From assembly GCA_913061315.1 (NCBI GenBank), contig CAJXUC010000011.1, positions 1 through 64,000 of the forward strand: a stretch of DNA of 64,000 nt, written 5' to 3'. The notes under the pieces were generated by a model. It was not told where the DNA came from and did not search any database. It saw only the letters and a list, made by a program, of their open reading frames with translations. Positions within the stretch are counted from its first letter, which is position 1; each line of letters starts with the position of its first letter. A program made the translations under genes and the position numbers. Positions 47,851 through 58,303 of the stretch are shown here, piece after piece. Source of the stretch: an uncultured Gammaproteobacteria bacterium (lineage in GTDB: Bacteria > Pseudomonadota > Gammaproteobacteria > GCA-001735895).

Positions 47851-48710
47851 ATTGGTTTGAGAGATTACTGCCGTCAAAAATACGCACATCGGGTATTAGT
47901 GATAAAAAAGGTGTGCCAGAAGGTTTGTGGGCTAAATGTGGTAGTTGTGACGCTATTATTTACAGGGCAGAGTTAGATCGATGTCAGGAAGTTTGTACTA
48001 AATGTAATCATCACATGCGTGTTCCGGCTAGACGCAGGTTAGATTATTTTTTTGATGCAGAAGGTAAAGTCGAAATTGCGGCCAATTTGGAAGCTGACGA
48101 TGTACTTAAATTTAAAGATGATAAAAAATATAGAGATAGGCTATCTCAGGCTCAAAAGCAAACGGGTGAAAAAGATGCGCTAGTCGTCTTGCAAGGCTCG
48201 GTTATGGGCGTCGAGATGGTTGCCGCAGCCTTTGAGTTTAAATTTATGGGTGGTTCGATGGGTGGTGTTGTTGGTGAAAAATTCGTTCGTGCAGTGAATG
48301 CCAGTATCGAAAATAATATCCCGCTCGTATGTTTTACTGCAAGTGGTGGTGCCCGTATGCAGGAGGCATTGTTCTCTTTATTACAAATGGCTAAAACAAG
48401 TGCCGCACTTACTCGACTCTCAAAACGAAGGCTTCCTTATATTTGTGTTTTAACCGACCCAACGATGGGAGGAGTATCGGCTAGTTTAGCCATGCTAGGT
48501 GACATTCATATTGCCGAACCCAATGCATTGATAGGTTTTGCTGGCCCTCGCGTGATTGAACAAACTGTTCGAGAAACCCTTCCAGAAGGCTTTCAGCGCA
48601 GTGAGTTTTTACTTGAACATGGTGCGGTTGACATGATTGTTGACAGGCGTGAACTCCGTCAAAAGATTAGTTCGCTTTGTACTATGATGATGGGACAAGC
48701 AACGCCTTAA
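47847..48710 (+). CDS. accD: Acetyl-CoA carboxylase carboxyltransferase, beta subunit
   Basis: Transfers the carboxyl group from biotin to acetyl-CoA in fatty acid synthesis, as A2B2 with AccA. The N-terminal zinc ribbon uses C31, C34, C50 and C53; the crotonase-like domain has [20 protein letters not shown] and the [20 protein letters not shown] signature. Length 287 aa is typical. GGAG lies upstream of the ATG. Confidence 0.96.
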   Translation: MNWFERLLPSKIRTSGISDKKGVPEGLWAKCGSCDAIIYRAELDRCQEVCTKCNHHMRVPARRRLDYFFDAEGKVEIAANLEADDVLKFKDDKKYRDRLSQAQKQTGEKDALVVLQGSVMGVEMVAAAFEFKFMGGSMGGVVGEKFVRAVNASIENNIPLVCFTASGGARMQEALFSLLQMAKTSAALTRLSKRRLPYICVLTDPTMGGVSASLAMLGDIHIAEPNALIGFAGPRVIEQTVRETLPEGFQRSEFLLEHGAVDMIVDRRELRQKISSLCTMMMGQATP

Positions 48711-48789
48711 CATAGAATTTCAGTTGCCTGCTTTTTAAACTTTGAATTGATTCTCAGGCCGTCCTTCACCTAACATCAAATAACTGCAG

Positions 48790-50070
48790 ATGCGCTTTAA
48801 CACTTTAAAAGAATGGCTTGATTGGCAACTTCTCCTACATTTTAAATCAATAGACCTTGGTCTTGAACGTGTTTCCACGGTAGCTAACCGTCTTGGCATC
48901 AATAGAATAGCCAATAAAGTGATTACCGTGGCGGGTACGAATGGTAAAGGTTCTACCGTAACTAGCTATGAAACGTGGCTACATAATGAAGGGTATTCGG
49001 TTGCGAGCTATACCTCTCCACACTTATTGCAATATAATGAGCGAATTAAAATTAATCGTAAGATGGCGACCGATGCCATGCTTTGTAACGCATTTGAAGC
49101 AATAGACCAGGGTAGAGGTGAAATTCCACTCACTTATTTCGAATTTGGAACATTGGCAGCCTTGTGGCTAATGCAACAGCAAGAGTTAGATTTTGCAATA
49201 TTGGAAGTAGGCCTCGGTGGACGGTTAGATGCGGTTAATATTGTTGATGCTGATCTGGTCCACTTGACCAGCATAGGTATTGACCATCAAAGCTGGTTGG
49301 GCGATACGCGAGAGAAAATTGGTTTCGAAAAAGCCGGTGTATTGCGGGAGGGCATTCCTGTTGTTTGTAATGATAGTGAGCCACCGCAATCGGTTCTGGA
49401 TGAAATGACGCGTCTGAACTGTCACAGTTTGCAATATCTGCGTGACTTCGACATGCAAGCAACGGATACACTGGGTTGTTATCTTTGGAAAGGTTTCGAT
49501 GTTGAATTAAATTTAACTCCAGTATTGCCTGGCGTACATCAAGTGCAGAATCTGGCGGGTGTTGTTGCAGGCCTGTATTTATTGTTAGGTGGCAGTCAAA
49601 TCAGTGCCGTTAATGTAGATAAGAATTTTTTTGGCACCGAGTTGATTGGTCGCTTTCAACAAGTAGAAACGTCTTTACCCGCCCATGTATATGTCGATGT
49701 TGGGCACAATCATGATGCTGCCAAAGCACTGGCGAAAAACTTGACTCTACTAAAACCAAAAACGGGTCGGCTTATCGTGCTTCTTGGTATGCTTGATGAT
49801 AAAGACAGCATGAACTTCGTTTTGGAGTTGAATAAGGTAGTCGACGACTGGTGGTTACTAACACTCGACTGCGACCGAGGGCTCAGTGCAGAAAAGCTCC
49901 AGCAGCGAATACACTCTTGCGTGTCAGTAAATGAATGTTTTGAAAACGTCGAGCATTCTTTAGATCATGCACTGTCATCTTTAACTAATCAGGATATAAT
50001 GCTAGTGACTGGTTCCTTTGTAACAGTCGAACTTTTTCTTCGGGCGACCTCGAGAACTAACACTAGTTAA
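48790..50070 (+). CDS. folC: Dihydrofolate synthase / folylpolyglutamate synthase
   Basis: Mur-ligase-family enzyme of 426 aa that adds glutamate to dihydropteroate and folates. The ATP loop VAGTNGKGSTVTSYE (about residues 46-60) and EVGLGGRLDAVNIVD are clear. It is followed after 8 nt by the SPOR-domain gene, as in pseudomonads. Confidence 0.94.
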   Translation: MRFNTLKEWLDWQLLLHFKSIDLGLERVSTVANRLGINRIANKVITVAGTNGKGSTVTSYETWLHNEGYSVASYTSPHLLQYNERIKINRKMATDAMLCNAFEAIDQGRGEIPLTYFEFGTLAALWLMQQQELDFAILEVGLGGRLDAVNIVDADLVHLTSIGIDHQSWLGDTREKIGFEKAGVLREGIPVVCNDSEPPQSVLDEMTRLNCHSLQYLRDFDMQATDTLGCYLWKGFDVELNLTPVLPGVHQVQNLAGVVAGLYLLLGGSQISAVNVDKNFFGTELIGRFQQVETSLPAHVYVDVGHNHDAAKALAKNLTLLKPKTGRLIVLLGMLDDKDSMNFVLELNKVVDDWWLLTLDCDRGLSAEKLQQRIHSCVSVNECFENVEHSLDHALSSLTNQDIMLVTGSFVTVELFLRATSRTNTS

Positions 50071-50078
50071 GTTTAACC

Positions 50079-50705
50079 ATGGATCAAAATACAAAACAAA
50101 GACTTGTGGGTATTAGCGTTATATTTGCGCTGGCCGTTATATTTTTACCCATGGTCCTTGACGGTTCTGGCGTCCAAAATAAAAAATTAATGATCGATAT
50201 CCCGACTCCATACCCTCTAGATAAAAATCCAGAGTTTGAGCAGAAAATTGTTGAATTGCATGCCAATGTTGATGGCTTGCCAACTATACAGTCAGGTGTT
50301 ATTGAGGAGCAATCCCCTATCAACAGTGAGAGGGCGGATGAGCCACTAGTTGTGCTTTCTGATGCAGTTAAAAGCAACTCTGATAAAAAAGGAGGTAAGT
50401 CAGAGCCAACCGTTTCAACGACATTATCAGCTTCTCTTAAAGTTAAAACGAAAGCCGATAAAAAAAATTCTGGTGGTGAAAGCTTTGTCTTGCAGGTAGG
50501 GAGCTTTAAAGACCAATCTAAAGCCATATTGCAACGTGACAAACTGAGGAAGGCAAAAGTAGCCTCTGTCTTTATAGAAAAATTTGACGCCAACTACCGA
50601 GTTAGATTAGGGCCTTTTGTCAGTCGGAAACTATCAAAAATTGCGCAAAATAAAGTTAAGGCAAAATATAATATTAATGGTTTGATTATGGTCTATGAGC
50701 AATGA
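50079..50705 (+). CDS. dedD: SPOR-domain cell-division protein (DedD-like)
   Basis: A 208-aa bitopic membrane protein: an N-terminal transmembrane segment (LVGISVIFALAVIFLPMVLD), a polar linker and a C-terminal SPOR domain (SFVLQVGSFKDQSKAILQRD to the end) that binds denuded septal peptidoglycan. Position between folC and cvpA is conserved. Confidence 0.88.
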   Translation: MDQNTKQRLVGISVIFALAVIFLPMVLDGSGVQNKKLMIDIPTPYPLDKNPEFEQKIVELHANVDGLPTIQSGVIEEQSPINSERADEPLVVLSDAVKSNSDKKGGKSEPTVSTTLSASLKVKTKADKKNSGGESFVLQVGSFKDQSKAILQRDKLRKAKVASVFIEKFDANYRVRLGPFVSRKLSKIAQNKVKAKYNINGLIMVYEQ

Positions 50706-50754
50706 TTTTCCAATTACCACTTAGTCTATTTTTGTTTTTTCCAGCTTAAAAGTG

Positions 50755-51249
50755 ATGTCTATGAGTTGGCTTGATTTTATTATTATTGGCATTGTCGCTT
50801 TATCTGCACTGATCAGCCTAGTACGTGGTTTTGTAAAAGAATCCATCTCATTAACCAGTTGGGTCTTAGCGGGATTCATTGCACTACGTTATTTCGAGCC
50901 CTTAGCACAGTTACTTGAACCTTACATTTCTTCCCCTACAATCCGTTCCGGCAGTGGATTTGGTATTCTTTTTGTTTGTACCTTAATTGTTGGTGCTATT
51001 GTTAACTATATAGCCAGTCAAATGGTATCTAAGACAGGGTTGAGTGGTACTGATAAAAGTCTGGGAGTAGTTTTTGGTGCAGCTCGAGGTGTGTTAATTG
51101 TTACCATGGTTGTATTGTTAGCTCAATTAACACCTATGCCGGCAGAGTCATGGTGGCAAGAATCACGGATGGTAGAATATTTTGTTAATCTTGCCGTTTG
51201 GATAAAAGAAATTGTGCCGAAAGATATAGCAAGTCGATTCTCATTATAG
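50755..51249 (+). CDS. cvpA: CvpA family membrane protein
   Basis: About 164 aa with four hydrophobic segments, beginning WLDFIIIGIVALSALISLVR and containing the GFVKESISLTSWVLAGFIA stretch typical of CvpA. The exact start is uncertain: GTG 50752, ATG 50755 and ATG 50761 are all in frame and no ribosome binding site decides. It precedes purF, the classic arrangement. Confidence 0.88.
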   Translation: MSMSWLDFIIIGIVALSALISLVRGFVKESISLTSWVLAGFIALRYFEPLAQLLEPYISSPTIRSGSGFGILFVCTLIVGAIVNYIASQMVSKTGLSGTDKSLGVVFGAARGVLIVTMVVLLAQLTPMPAESWWQESRMVEYFVNLAVWIKEIVPKDIASRFSL

Positions 51250-51358
51250 AAGATAACATTGTAGCGATGCTGACATAGCAGCTTCGACTATATTCTCGCA
51301 ATTACGATTTACTTACTGGGTAATTAAATCCATTTATTATATTTAAGAGTTTAAAATC

Positions 51359-52867
51359 ATGTGTGGAATCATTGGAATTGTTAGTCGTCAATCAGTGGCA
51401 CAGATTATTTACGACGGCTTATTAGTGCTCCAACACCGAGGTCAAGATTCAGCCGGCATTGTGGTATCAGATGGTAAGAAGCTCTGCTTGCGAAAAGATA
51501 ATGGCCAAGTGAGTGATGTTTTTCATACTTCACATATGCTCCAGCTGGTTGGTAATATGGGGATTGGTCACGTACGATATCCGACGGCCGGTTGTTCATC
51601 ATCAGCCGAAGCTCAGCCTTTTTATGTCAACTCCCCTTACGGTATTACGCTCGCACACAACGGTAACCTAACCAATGTAGATAAACTTAAGCAAGAGCTT
51701 TATGAATCCGATCTGCGTCACATTAATACAGAATCTGATTCTGAAGTGTTGTTGAATGTTTTGGCACATGAGTTACATAAGTCGAGCTCTTTGAATTTAT
51801 CGGTTGACGATATTTTTACTGCGGTTACTGAAACGCATAAACGTATTGAAGGTGCCTATGCCGTTGTTGCAATGCTGACAGGCAAAGGTATCCTTGGTTT
51901 TCGTGATCCACATGGTATCCGCCCCGTCGTTTATGGTAAACGTGACACAGATGATGGCGTTGAATACATGATTGCATCTGAAAGTGTCGCTTTACAGGCG
52001 TCAGGATTTGAATTGATATCTGACATCAAACCAGGCGAAGCGATTTATATTGATGCTGATAACAATTTGCATCGAAAGCAATGTACTGAAAATCATGCTC
52101 TCAGCCCGTGCATCTTTGAATATGTTTATCTTGCTCGGCCGGATTCAATTATTGACGACATTTATGTCTACAAAGCACGCTTACGCATGGGAGTGAAGCT
52201 GTCTGAAAAGATCCTCAGAGAAATGCCGAATCATGACATTGATGTTGTCATTCCAATACCCGATACCAGTCGTCCTGCGGCGATAGAGTTGGCTTACCAT
52301 CTGGGCGTGAAATTTAGAGAGGGTTTCATTAAAAATAGATATATTGGGAGAACGTTCATTATGCCAGGGCAAAAATTACGAGAGCAATCTGTCAGGCGTA
52401 AACTCAATGCTATCGACATTGAATTCAAAGGTAAGACAGTCTTGTTGGTCGATGACTCCATTGTTCGAGGCACGACGTCAAAACAAATTATTCAAATGGC
52501 CCGTGATGCAGGCGCTAAAAAAGTCTATATTGCATCAGCTGCTCCAGCTGTTCGATATCCAAACGTTTATGGTATTGACATGCCTGCGGCGGAGGAGTTA
52601 GTGGCCAATAACCGCAATGATAAAGAAATAGCTGAACGCATTGGTGCTGATTGGTTAGTTTACCAGGATCTCGACGATTTAATTGATGCAGTGCAAAAAG
52701 GTAATCGTGATATTAAAGAATTTGATTGCTCTTGTTTTAACGGCAAATATATTACAAAAACCATTGATGGTGATTACCTCAATAAAATCAAAAGCATTAG
52801 AAATGATTCCGCAAAAGATGGTAGTGAAGAAAATGTTAGTGCTGCTGGCTTGCATAATAATGCCTGA
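51359..52867 (+). CDS. purF: Amidophosphoribosyltransferase
   Basis: First committed step of purine synthesis (PRPP plus glutamine to phosphoribosylamine), 502 aa. MCGIIGIV exposes the catalytic Cys after Met removal. The glutaminase part contains QHRGQDSAG and HNGNLTN, and the PRPP loop is [17 protein letters not shown]. No clear PurR-type site was found upstream. Confidence 0.96.
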   Translation: MCGIIGIVSRQSVAQIIYDGLLVLQHRGQDSAGIVVSDGKKLCLRKDNGQVSDVFHTSHMLQLVGNMGIGHVRYPTAGCSSSAEAQPFYVNSPYGITLAHNGNLTNVDKLKQELYESDLRHINTESDSEVLLNVLAHELHKSSSLNLSVDDIFTAVTETHKRIEGAYAVVAMLTGKGILGFRDPHGIRPVVYGKRDTDDGVEYMIASESVALQASGFELISDIKPGEAIYIDADNNLHRKQCTENHALSPCIFEYVYLARPDSIIDDIYVYKARLRMGVKLSEKILREMPNHDIDVVIPIPDTSRPAAIELAYHLGVKFREGFIKNRYIGRTFIMPGQKLREQSVRRKLNAIDIEFKGKTVLLVDDSIVRGTTSKQIIQMARDAGAKKVYIASAAPAVRYPNVYGIDMPAAEELVANNRNDKEIAERIGADWLVYQDLDDLIDAVQKGNRDIKEFDCSCFNGKYITKTIDGDYLNKIKSIRNDSAKDGSEENVSAAGLHNNA

Positions 52868-52881
52868 CCGGATATGAAGCG

Positions 52882-53421
52882 ATGTTGTGGCAGGAAATCA
52901 GCAATCAAATAGCCTCAAAATTAGGCGGTAATGCGGCATTGATAAATGAGCGACCGTTCATTTATATTAATACCTCAGAACAGTGCTTACACCATGTTGA
53001 TATTGAACCAGAATTCACCCAACGTTACTCAATATCAACAGCCGTAGCAGGCGTGGGTAATCGAAACGACAGCCATAAAACGCCGTCTGGTATTCACCGT
53101 ATCAAACAAAAAATTGGGACCGGTGAGGCACTTGGCACAGTATTTAAGGGCCGCCTACCGATTGGTCGAATCACTAGCCAAACCGATAATCAAGATGATG
53201 ATGAAATTACGACGCGTATTTTATGGCTAGATGGGATGGAGCCAGACATCAATCTAGGCGGTGTCGATGATACCTTTGCACGCTACATCTACATTCATGG
53301 AACTTCTGACGAAATGCGAATCGGACAAGCGGTTTCACACGGGTGTATCAGAATGAAAAATTTAGAAGTCATAAAGCTTTTTGATGACGTGTTAATCAAT
53401 GATTTAGTTCTTATCAAGTAG
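52882..53421 (+). CDS. L,D-transpeptidase catalytic-domain (YkuD) protein without a signal peptide
   Basis: A 179-aa protein with the YkuD active site: H139 (YIYIHGT) and S152-H153-G154-C155 in AVSHGCIRMKN, with C155 the nucleophile and R157 conserved. Such enzymes make 3-3 peptidoglycan crosslinks or anchor lipoproteins in the periplasm. No signal sequence or membrane segment is seen at the N-terminus (LWQEISNQIASKLGG), so export is unexplained. It starts 14 nt after purF, in the same transcription unit. Confidence 0.82.
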   Translation: MLWQEISNQIASKLGGNAALINERPFIYINTSEQCLHHVDIEPEFTQRYSISTAVAGVGNRNDSHKTPSGIHRIKQKIGTGEALGTVFKGRLPIGRITSQTDNQDDDEITTRILWLDGMEPDINLGGVDDTFARYIYIHGTSDEMRIGQAVSHGCIRMKNLEVIKLFDDVLINDLVLIK

Positions 53422-53509
53422 CTCAATATTTGAAAAACTCATTTATAGACGTTGCACAGACAATTTTCGACTTGTATTAAATTGGATTTTTGAGCATTAG
53501 TCTATTATC

Positions 53510-53538
53510 TTGACAGAGGCAAGTCTTCACCGTAGTGT
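53510..53538 (+). promoter_or_regulatory. Candidate sigma-70 promoter for metZ
   Basis: A consensus TTGACA (53510-53515) is followed 17 bp later by TAGTGT (53533-53538). The -35 is perfect and the spacing ideal, but the -10 matches only three of six positions. It lies about 155 bp before the GTG start of metZ. Confidence 0.4.
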
Positions 53539-53691
53539 CCTGATTAGCGCTGATTTGTTTCTCGGCTTGCAGGCGCTGACAGAACCAATATGCAAAATGA
53601 TTCTGTATTAAAAATTTGCTAAAGAGGGCGAGTGTTGAGTTTCATCGCATTCTAGCTTCCCTTCCGAGTTATTTATTTTTGGAGTTAACTC

Positions 53692-54900
53692 GTGACAAAT
53701 CCAACTGAACCCACCCACCGAATCAACCCGCCTGAACCCTATGGTTTTGAAACCCTTGCGATTCGCACGGGACACCGTCGTACTCAGGAGCGTGAGCATG
53801 GCGAACCGATATTTACGACGTCTAGTTTCGTTTTTGATAGTGCAGCACAGGCCGCTGCTAGGTTTTCGGGTGATGAAATTGGCAATATTTATGCCCGTTT
53901 TACTAATCCGACTACGCAAAATTTTGAACAACGACTGGCCGCAATGGAAGGCGGTGAAAGCTGTATTGCGACTGCTTCAGGTATGTCTGCGATAATGGCG
54001 ATCTGTGTGGGTCTGTTGAAATCAGGCGATCACATTGTTTCATCAAGATCAGTATTTGGAACGACAACGGTATTATTTGAACGTTATTTGTCAAAGTTTG
54101 GGATTGAGACGACGTTTGTTAATTTGACTGATATTGAATCTTGGAAAGCTGCGATTCAATCGAATACACGATTATTCTTTTTAGAAACACCATCAAATCC
54201 GTTAACAGAAGTTGCTGATATTCAGTTATTGGCTGACCTCGCTCACAACAACAATAGTTGGCTTGTGGTGGACAACTGTTTTTGTACGCCTGCCTTACAA
54301 AAACCACTCACTTTCGGGGCAGACTTAATTGTACACTCGGCAACAAAATATCTCGATGGACAAGGCAGAATTGTTGGGGGAGCAGTGGTTGGCAATAAGC
54401 AGTTGGTGGGTGAAGACTTGTTCGCTGTTGTTAGGACTACAGGTCCAACCATGAGTCCGTTTAATGCCTGGAACGCTTTGAAAGGATTGGAAACATTGTC
54501 TTTGCGCATGAAGGCACATTCTGAGCAGGCGATGATTCTAGCCCAGTATCTGTCTCATCATCCTAATATTGAACGTGTCTTTTACACTGGCTTGTCTTCG
54601 CATCCTCAGCATGAATTGGCTAAACAACAACAAAGTGACTTCGGTGGCATTGTTTCCTTTGTTGTTAAAGGTGGTCGTGAAAAAGCCTGGAATGTCATTG
54701 ATCAGACCAACCTTCTATCTATTACTGCCAATCTGGGTGATGTTAAAACCACTATCACTCATCCTGCAACCACAACCCATGGCCGGTTAAGTGTTGAACA
54801 AAAGGAATTAACGGGCATCTCGGATGGTTTAATACGCGTGGCAGTAGGCCTCGAATCAATAGACGATATTATTGTTGATTTGAGCCGAGGTTTGGACTAA
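53692..54900 (+). CDS. metZ: O-succinylhomoserine sulfhydrylase
   Basis: PLP enzyme of the Cys/Met metabolism family, 402 aa, making homocysteine directly from O-succinylhomoserine and sulfide. The PLP lysine is K219 in VHSATKYLDGQGR. The N-terminal FETLAIRTGHRRTQEREHGE is characteristic of MetZ. The start is GTG with GGAG upstream. The purF-metZ proximity is as in pseudomonads. Cystathionine gamma-synthase is the alternative. Confidence 0.92.
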   Translation: MTNPTEPTHRINPPEPYGFETLAIRTGHRRTQEREHGEPIFTTSSFVFDSAAQAAARFSGDEIGNIYARFTNPTTQNFEQRLAAMEGGESCIATASGMSAIMAICVGLLKSGDHIVSSRSVFGTTTVLFERYLSKFGIETTFVNLTDIESWKAAIQSNTRLFFLETPSNPLTEVADIQLLADLAHNNNSWLVVDNCFCTPALQKPLTFGADLIVHSATKYLDGQGRIVGGAVVGNKQLVGEDLFAVVRTTGPTMSPFNAWNALKGLETLSLRMKAHSEQAMILAQYLSHHPNIERVFYTGLSSHPQHELAKQQQSDFGGIVSFVVKGGREKAWNVIDQTNLLSITANLGDVKTTITHPATTTHGRLSVEQKELTGISDGLIRVAVGLESIDDIIVDLSRGLD

Positions 54901-54904
54901 AAAG

Positions 54905-55741
54905 GTGATAAAACTCAATCTATATCAGCAGACTGAGGACGCTTTATTAGAGTCTAACCCAAGGCGAAAGTGTGAGCTTACTTTTGCGCTCGCGGCACTT
55001 TGGCAACAATCCAAGTTACCCCGTATTAGTCAGGTTGACGGCATTGTATTCAAAATTCTAGCGCTCGATGAACCCGGTCAACCCGTGTTACCTGAACTAG
55101 TAAACCCTAGGCACTTGAAGCGGCGAAGTATGTCGAGTGCGGCAGGTCGTATTGGTTTTTTACATGCTTTTGCTCACATTGAATTTAATGCGATCAACAT
55201 AGCGCTAGATGCGGTGTACCGGTTCCGAGAAATGTCGGATGAATATGTCAGCGACTGGTTGCTGGTAGCTAGTGAAGAGGCTAAGCACTTCCTGTTACTC
55301 GATGACTGCCTGACTGAGAGAGGTTCATTTTACGGCGAACACGATGCTCACCGTGGATTATGGGATATGGTGTGTAAGACTCGTCATGATATTTTACATC
55401 GCATGGCACTAGTGCCCCGTGTCATGGAAGCGAGGGGACTAGACGTCACGCCATCGATGATCAACAAGTTTAATCAGGCGAATGACTTACGAGCTGTTGA
55501 GATTTTAGAAATAATCTACAGAGATGAAATTGGCCACGTCCGAATTGGTAACTTTTGGTACCAAACTTTATGTGATGAGCGAAAACTTGATTCTACCCAA
55601 ACATTTAGCGATTTAGTTGATTTTTATATGGATGGAAAGTTGAGAGGACCATTTAACTACCCGGCTAGATTAGAGGCAGGATTTGAAAAGTCGGAGTTGG
55701 AATCATTGGAACAAAAAGAACTCAAATTAATAAAAGTGTAA
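54905..55741 (+). CDS. DUF455 ferritin-like protein
   Basis: A 278-aa helical protein with ferritin-type Glu/His motifs: FLHAFAHIEFNAINIALDAV (about residues 84-103), the SEEAKHFLLLDD motif, and IIYRDEIGHVRIGN. These could bind a di-iron centre. The DUF455 family has no firmly established function; MiaE-like hydroxylation is one fold analogy. The start is GTG, 4 nt after metZ, so it is co-transcribed. Confidence 0.82.
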   Translation: MIKLNLYQQTEDALLESNPRRKCELTFALAALWQQSKLPRISQVDGIVFKILALDEPGQPVLPELVNPRHLKRRSMSSAAGRIGFLHAFAHIEFNAINIALDAVYRFREMSDEYVSDWLLVASEEAKHFLLLDDCLTERGSFYGEHDAHRGLWDMVCKTRHDILHRMALVPRVMEARGLDVTPSMINKFNQANDLRAVEILEIIYRDEIGHVRIGNFWYQTLCDERKLDSTQTFSDLVDFYMDGKLRGPFNYPARLEAGFEKSELESLEQKELKLIKV

Positions 55742-55794
55742 AAGAAGTCCCTTCGGGCCAGAGTTTCAAATCAGTTCAAAATATGAGGTGAGAA

Positions 55795-56622
55795 TGGATC
55801 AATAAGGCAATAACAAGCATAAAGGCAGATCATCAGCGTTCGGCAGACATGCGTTTGGTCAAAATTAATATACCAGTTTTCAGAATGTCGATATTTATTT
55901 AAAAGCCGAAAGCATACATCCGACTGGCAGTTTGAAGCATGCTCTGGCAGTACTGCTCGCAGCAAAATTATGCAGATAGAACACTGTGGTGGAAGATGCC
56001 ACTTTGTCAAAAATCGTTGCAGATGAGATTCGAACTGACCTGACTAGCAGGTAAAGTAAGTGGCTATTTTATAGATCAATTTACCTCGGCCGAACGCGCA
56101 ACCGACTAGCATGGCAATAATATCGCTAAAAGCATTTTCTAACAAATGGAGCAAGAGCCCCACCCCATTCCACATACTATTGTGATGAGTGCTGGTACTG
56201 GTGGAACCTCGCCACGCTGGGACGATTCTTTTGCTATCGGGATTATTCGACCCAGTTGGTGGTGGTAGACCCAGAAAGCTCAGTCGTCTTTGATTATTAT
56301 TATAGTCGTGACGAAAGCCTCTGTGTTGATGCCAGTGGTCGAATTGAAGATATAGATCGCCCCTCAGGTAGAGCCTTCATTTCAAGCGGACGTGGTTAAT
56401 AAAATGATACGAGCTCCTGATGCTGCCGGTATTGCTTCTATGCTTTGGCTGGAAGCCTTGATGGGACGTAAACCGGGTGCATCAACTGGCACTAATCTAT
56501 GGGATGTTTTTCAGGTTTCTTGGAAAATGTTGCACAGGCAACAGAGTAGATCTATTGTAACTGTGATGTGCGACAGCGGAGAGCGTTATCTGGATGCAGT
56601 CAATGGCTGGCTAGTAACATGA
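55795..56622 (+). pseudogene. Decayed PLP-dependent cysteine synthase / desulfhydrase-like gene
   Basis: Family text is spread over three frames: SIKADHQRSADMRLVKINIP (about 55815), DIYLKAESIHPTGSLKHALA (about 55890, with the PLP-Lys motif GSLKH), IEHCGGRCHFV (about 55978), GYFIDQFTSAERATD-stop-HGNNIAKSIF-stop, then TIVMSAGTGGTS (about 56176), ATLGRFFCYRDYSTQLVVVD with DPESSVVFDYYY, and finally the open C-terminal frame VVNKMIRAPDAAGIASMLWL to CDSGERYLDAVNGW. Several frameshifts, in-frame stops and a deletion before IEHCGG are needed, so it cannot make a full protein. Confidence 0.85.
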
Positions 56623-56675
56623 GTGATTTGCAATGTTATACTGATCAGTTACCGTTTTGAGTAAATCACTAAACG

Positions 56676-57395
56676 TTAAACTCTCGGATCAACTAATTTT
56701 AAACCCTGAGACCTTTTCCAGCTGATGTAACTGGGTTGTGGGTTCCAGTCACCCAGTACAAAACGTTTTTGGTTGTTGGGGTAAATATGAACTGCTGGTC
56801 GATGAGTGTGACCATGAATAATCAAATCGACTTCCAGCTGAGTAAAACATTGAGACACCGCTTCGGTATTGACATCCATAATCTCAATTGTTTTTTCTTT
56901 CATCGCTTCGAGACTCTTTGCGCGTAACTCAGCTGCAATGGCCTGTCGTTCAACTAGCGGTTTGAGTAGAATCATTTCCTGCCAGTCAGCGCTGCGTACT
57001 TTGCGTCTAAAAGCTTGGTAGTCGTTATCATCGGTGCAAAGTGTGTCGCCATGCATTAATCCAACCCGTTGCTCACCAAGCTGTATGATTGTCGGATCTT
57101 TGATCCGTGTTAAGCCAATAGCACTGGCAGTTTCGTCACCGAGTAAAAAATCTCGGTTACCGGCAAGGAAGTACAATTCAGTATTTTTTGATAGTGCTTT
57201 TAGGCTGTCAATAATAGTTTCATGGACTGAGTTATGGTCATCATCACCAATCCATGTGTCAAATAAATCACCTAAGATATACAAAAACCGGGCATCTTTT
57301 GCCCGGTTTTGTAAAAAGTCGAGCAGGTTACTGGTAATCTTTGGCTTACTCTCATCAATATGACAGTCAGATATGAAAAGTGTTTCATCATTCAT
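56676..57395 (-). CDS. lpxH: UDP-2,3-diacylglucosamine hydrolase
   Basis: Metallophosphoesterase of lipid A biosynthesis, 239 aa, cleaving UDP-2,3-diacylglucosamine to lipid X and UMP. Metal ligands are in order: D10 and H12 (SDCHID, where Leu usually sits between them), D43 (GDLFDTWIGDD), N80 (GNRDF), H115 (MHGDT), H194 and H196 (HGHTHRP). It lies with the cyclophilin gene on the minus strand, beside cysS, as in many gammaproteobacteria. Confidence 0.93.
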   Translation of the reverse strand: MNDETLFISDCHIDESKPKITSNLLDFLQNRAKDARFLYILGDLFDTWIGDDDHNSVHETIIDSLKALSKNTELYFLAGNRDFLLGDETASAIGLTRIKDPTIIQLGEQRVGLMHGDTLCTDDNDYQAFRRKVRSADWQEMILLKPLVERQAIAAELRAKSLEAMKEKTIEIMDVNTEAVSQCFTQLEVDLIIHGHTHRPAVHIYPNNQKRFVLGDWNPQPSYISWKRSQGLKLVDPRV

Positions 57396-57453
57396 AAATC
57401 AAGCGCCTTAACTTAAACACCGAAGTTCCTAGCAGAGTATTGCCGTCAACAGT

Positions 57454-58077
57454 CTACAGTCGGCTTGCGCCAGTGATAGTAATCGTCTCTAACGGTACAT
57501 CTCCATGCCCACCATTGTTACCAGTTGCAACCGCAGCCATCAAATCGACAATATCCATGCCACTGGTGACTTTACCAAATACAGCATAACCCCAACCTTG
57601 GGCTGTTTCACTTGAATGGTTTAAAAAGCCATTGTCAGCATGGTTAATGAAAAACTGCGATGTAGCTGAATGAGGATCGCCAGTACGAGCCATAGCCAAA
57701 GTGCCACGATCATTTTTAAGACCATTGTTGGCCTCGTTCTTAATTGCCGCATGCTTACTTGGCTTGTCGGACATATCTGCCGTCATGCCGCCACCTTGAA
57801 CCATGAAGTTAGGGATGATGCGGTGAAATATAGTTTCGATAAAATACCCGTCGTCAACATAGGCTAAAAAGTTTTCACCCGTATTGGGTGCATTAGCCAT
57901 ATCGACTTCGATGGTGATATTACCCATAGATGTTTCTAACATAACGGATACATTCTCGGTTGCTGTCTCTGTCATTTCATTATTGCCTTTAGTTGCTGAT
58001 TTAATAGTAGAGAAAAAGACGAGAGACGCGATCGCAGCTATCACTACCAGAAGTGGGAGGTGCTTTTTAGTCATCAT
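57454..58077 (-). CDS. Membrane-anchored or exported cyclophilin-type peptidyl-prolyl isomerase
   Basis: A 207-aa protein with an N-terminal hydrophobic segment ([20 protein letters not shown], residues 6-25) and a cyclophilin domain: [31 protein letters not shown] and [14 protein letters not shown]. The domain resembles bacterial PpiB/PpiA. The segment acts as signal or anchor, placing it in the periplasm. It is 58 nt upstream of lpxH on the same strand. Confidence 0.88.
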   Translation of the reverse strand: MMTKKHLPLLVVIAAIASLVFFSTIKSATKGNNEMTETATENVSVMLETSMGNITIEVDMANAPNTGENFLAYVDDGYFIETIFHRIIPNFMVQGGGMTADMSDKPSKHAAIKNEANNGLKNDRGTLAMARTGDPHSATSQFFINHADNGFLNHSSETAQGWGYAVFGKVTSGMDIVDLMAAVATGNNGGHGDVPLETITITGASRL

Positions 58078-58303
58078 AATTTCCGCTGGATTGAAGATTT
58101 TGTGAATTCTACTGTTTTGTGGAGTTAGATGGAAGGATGAGGTTAATTGATTAGTATTTAATTGTTACACCATTTATCGAACCCGCTGTTATAAATCGAC
58201 TTTAAAGCAGATTGACTTGAATGGGTATTTTATTAGTTTCCCTAAAACTCGCGATATCTTAAACTGTACTACTTTAATCAACAATTGGCGCAACCAACAT
58301 TCA

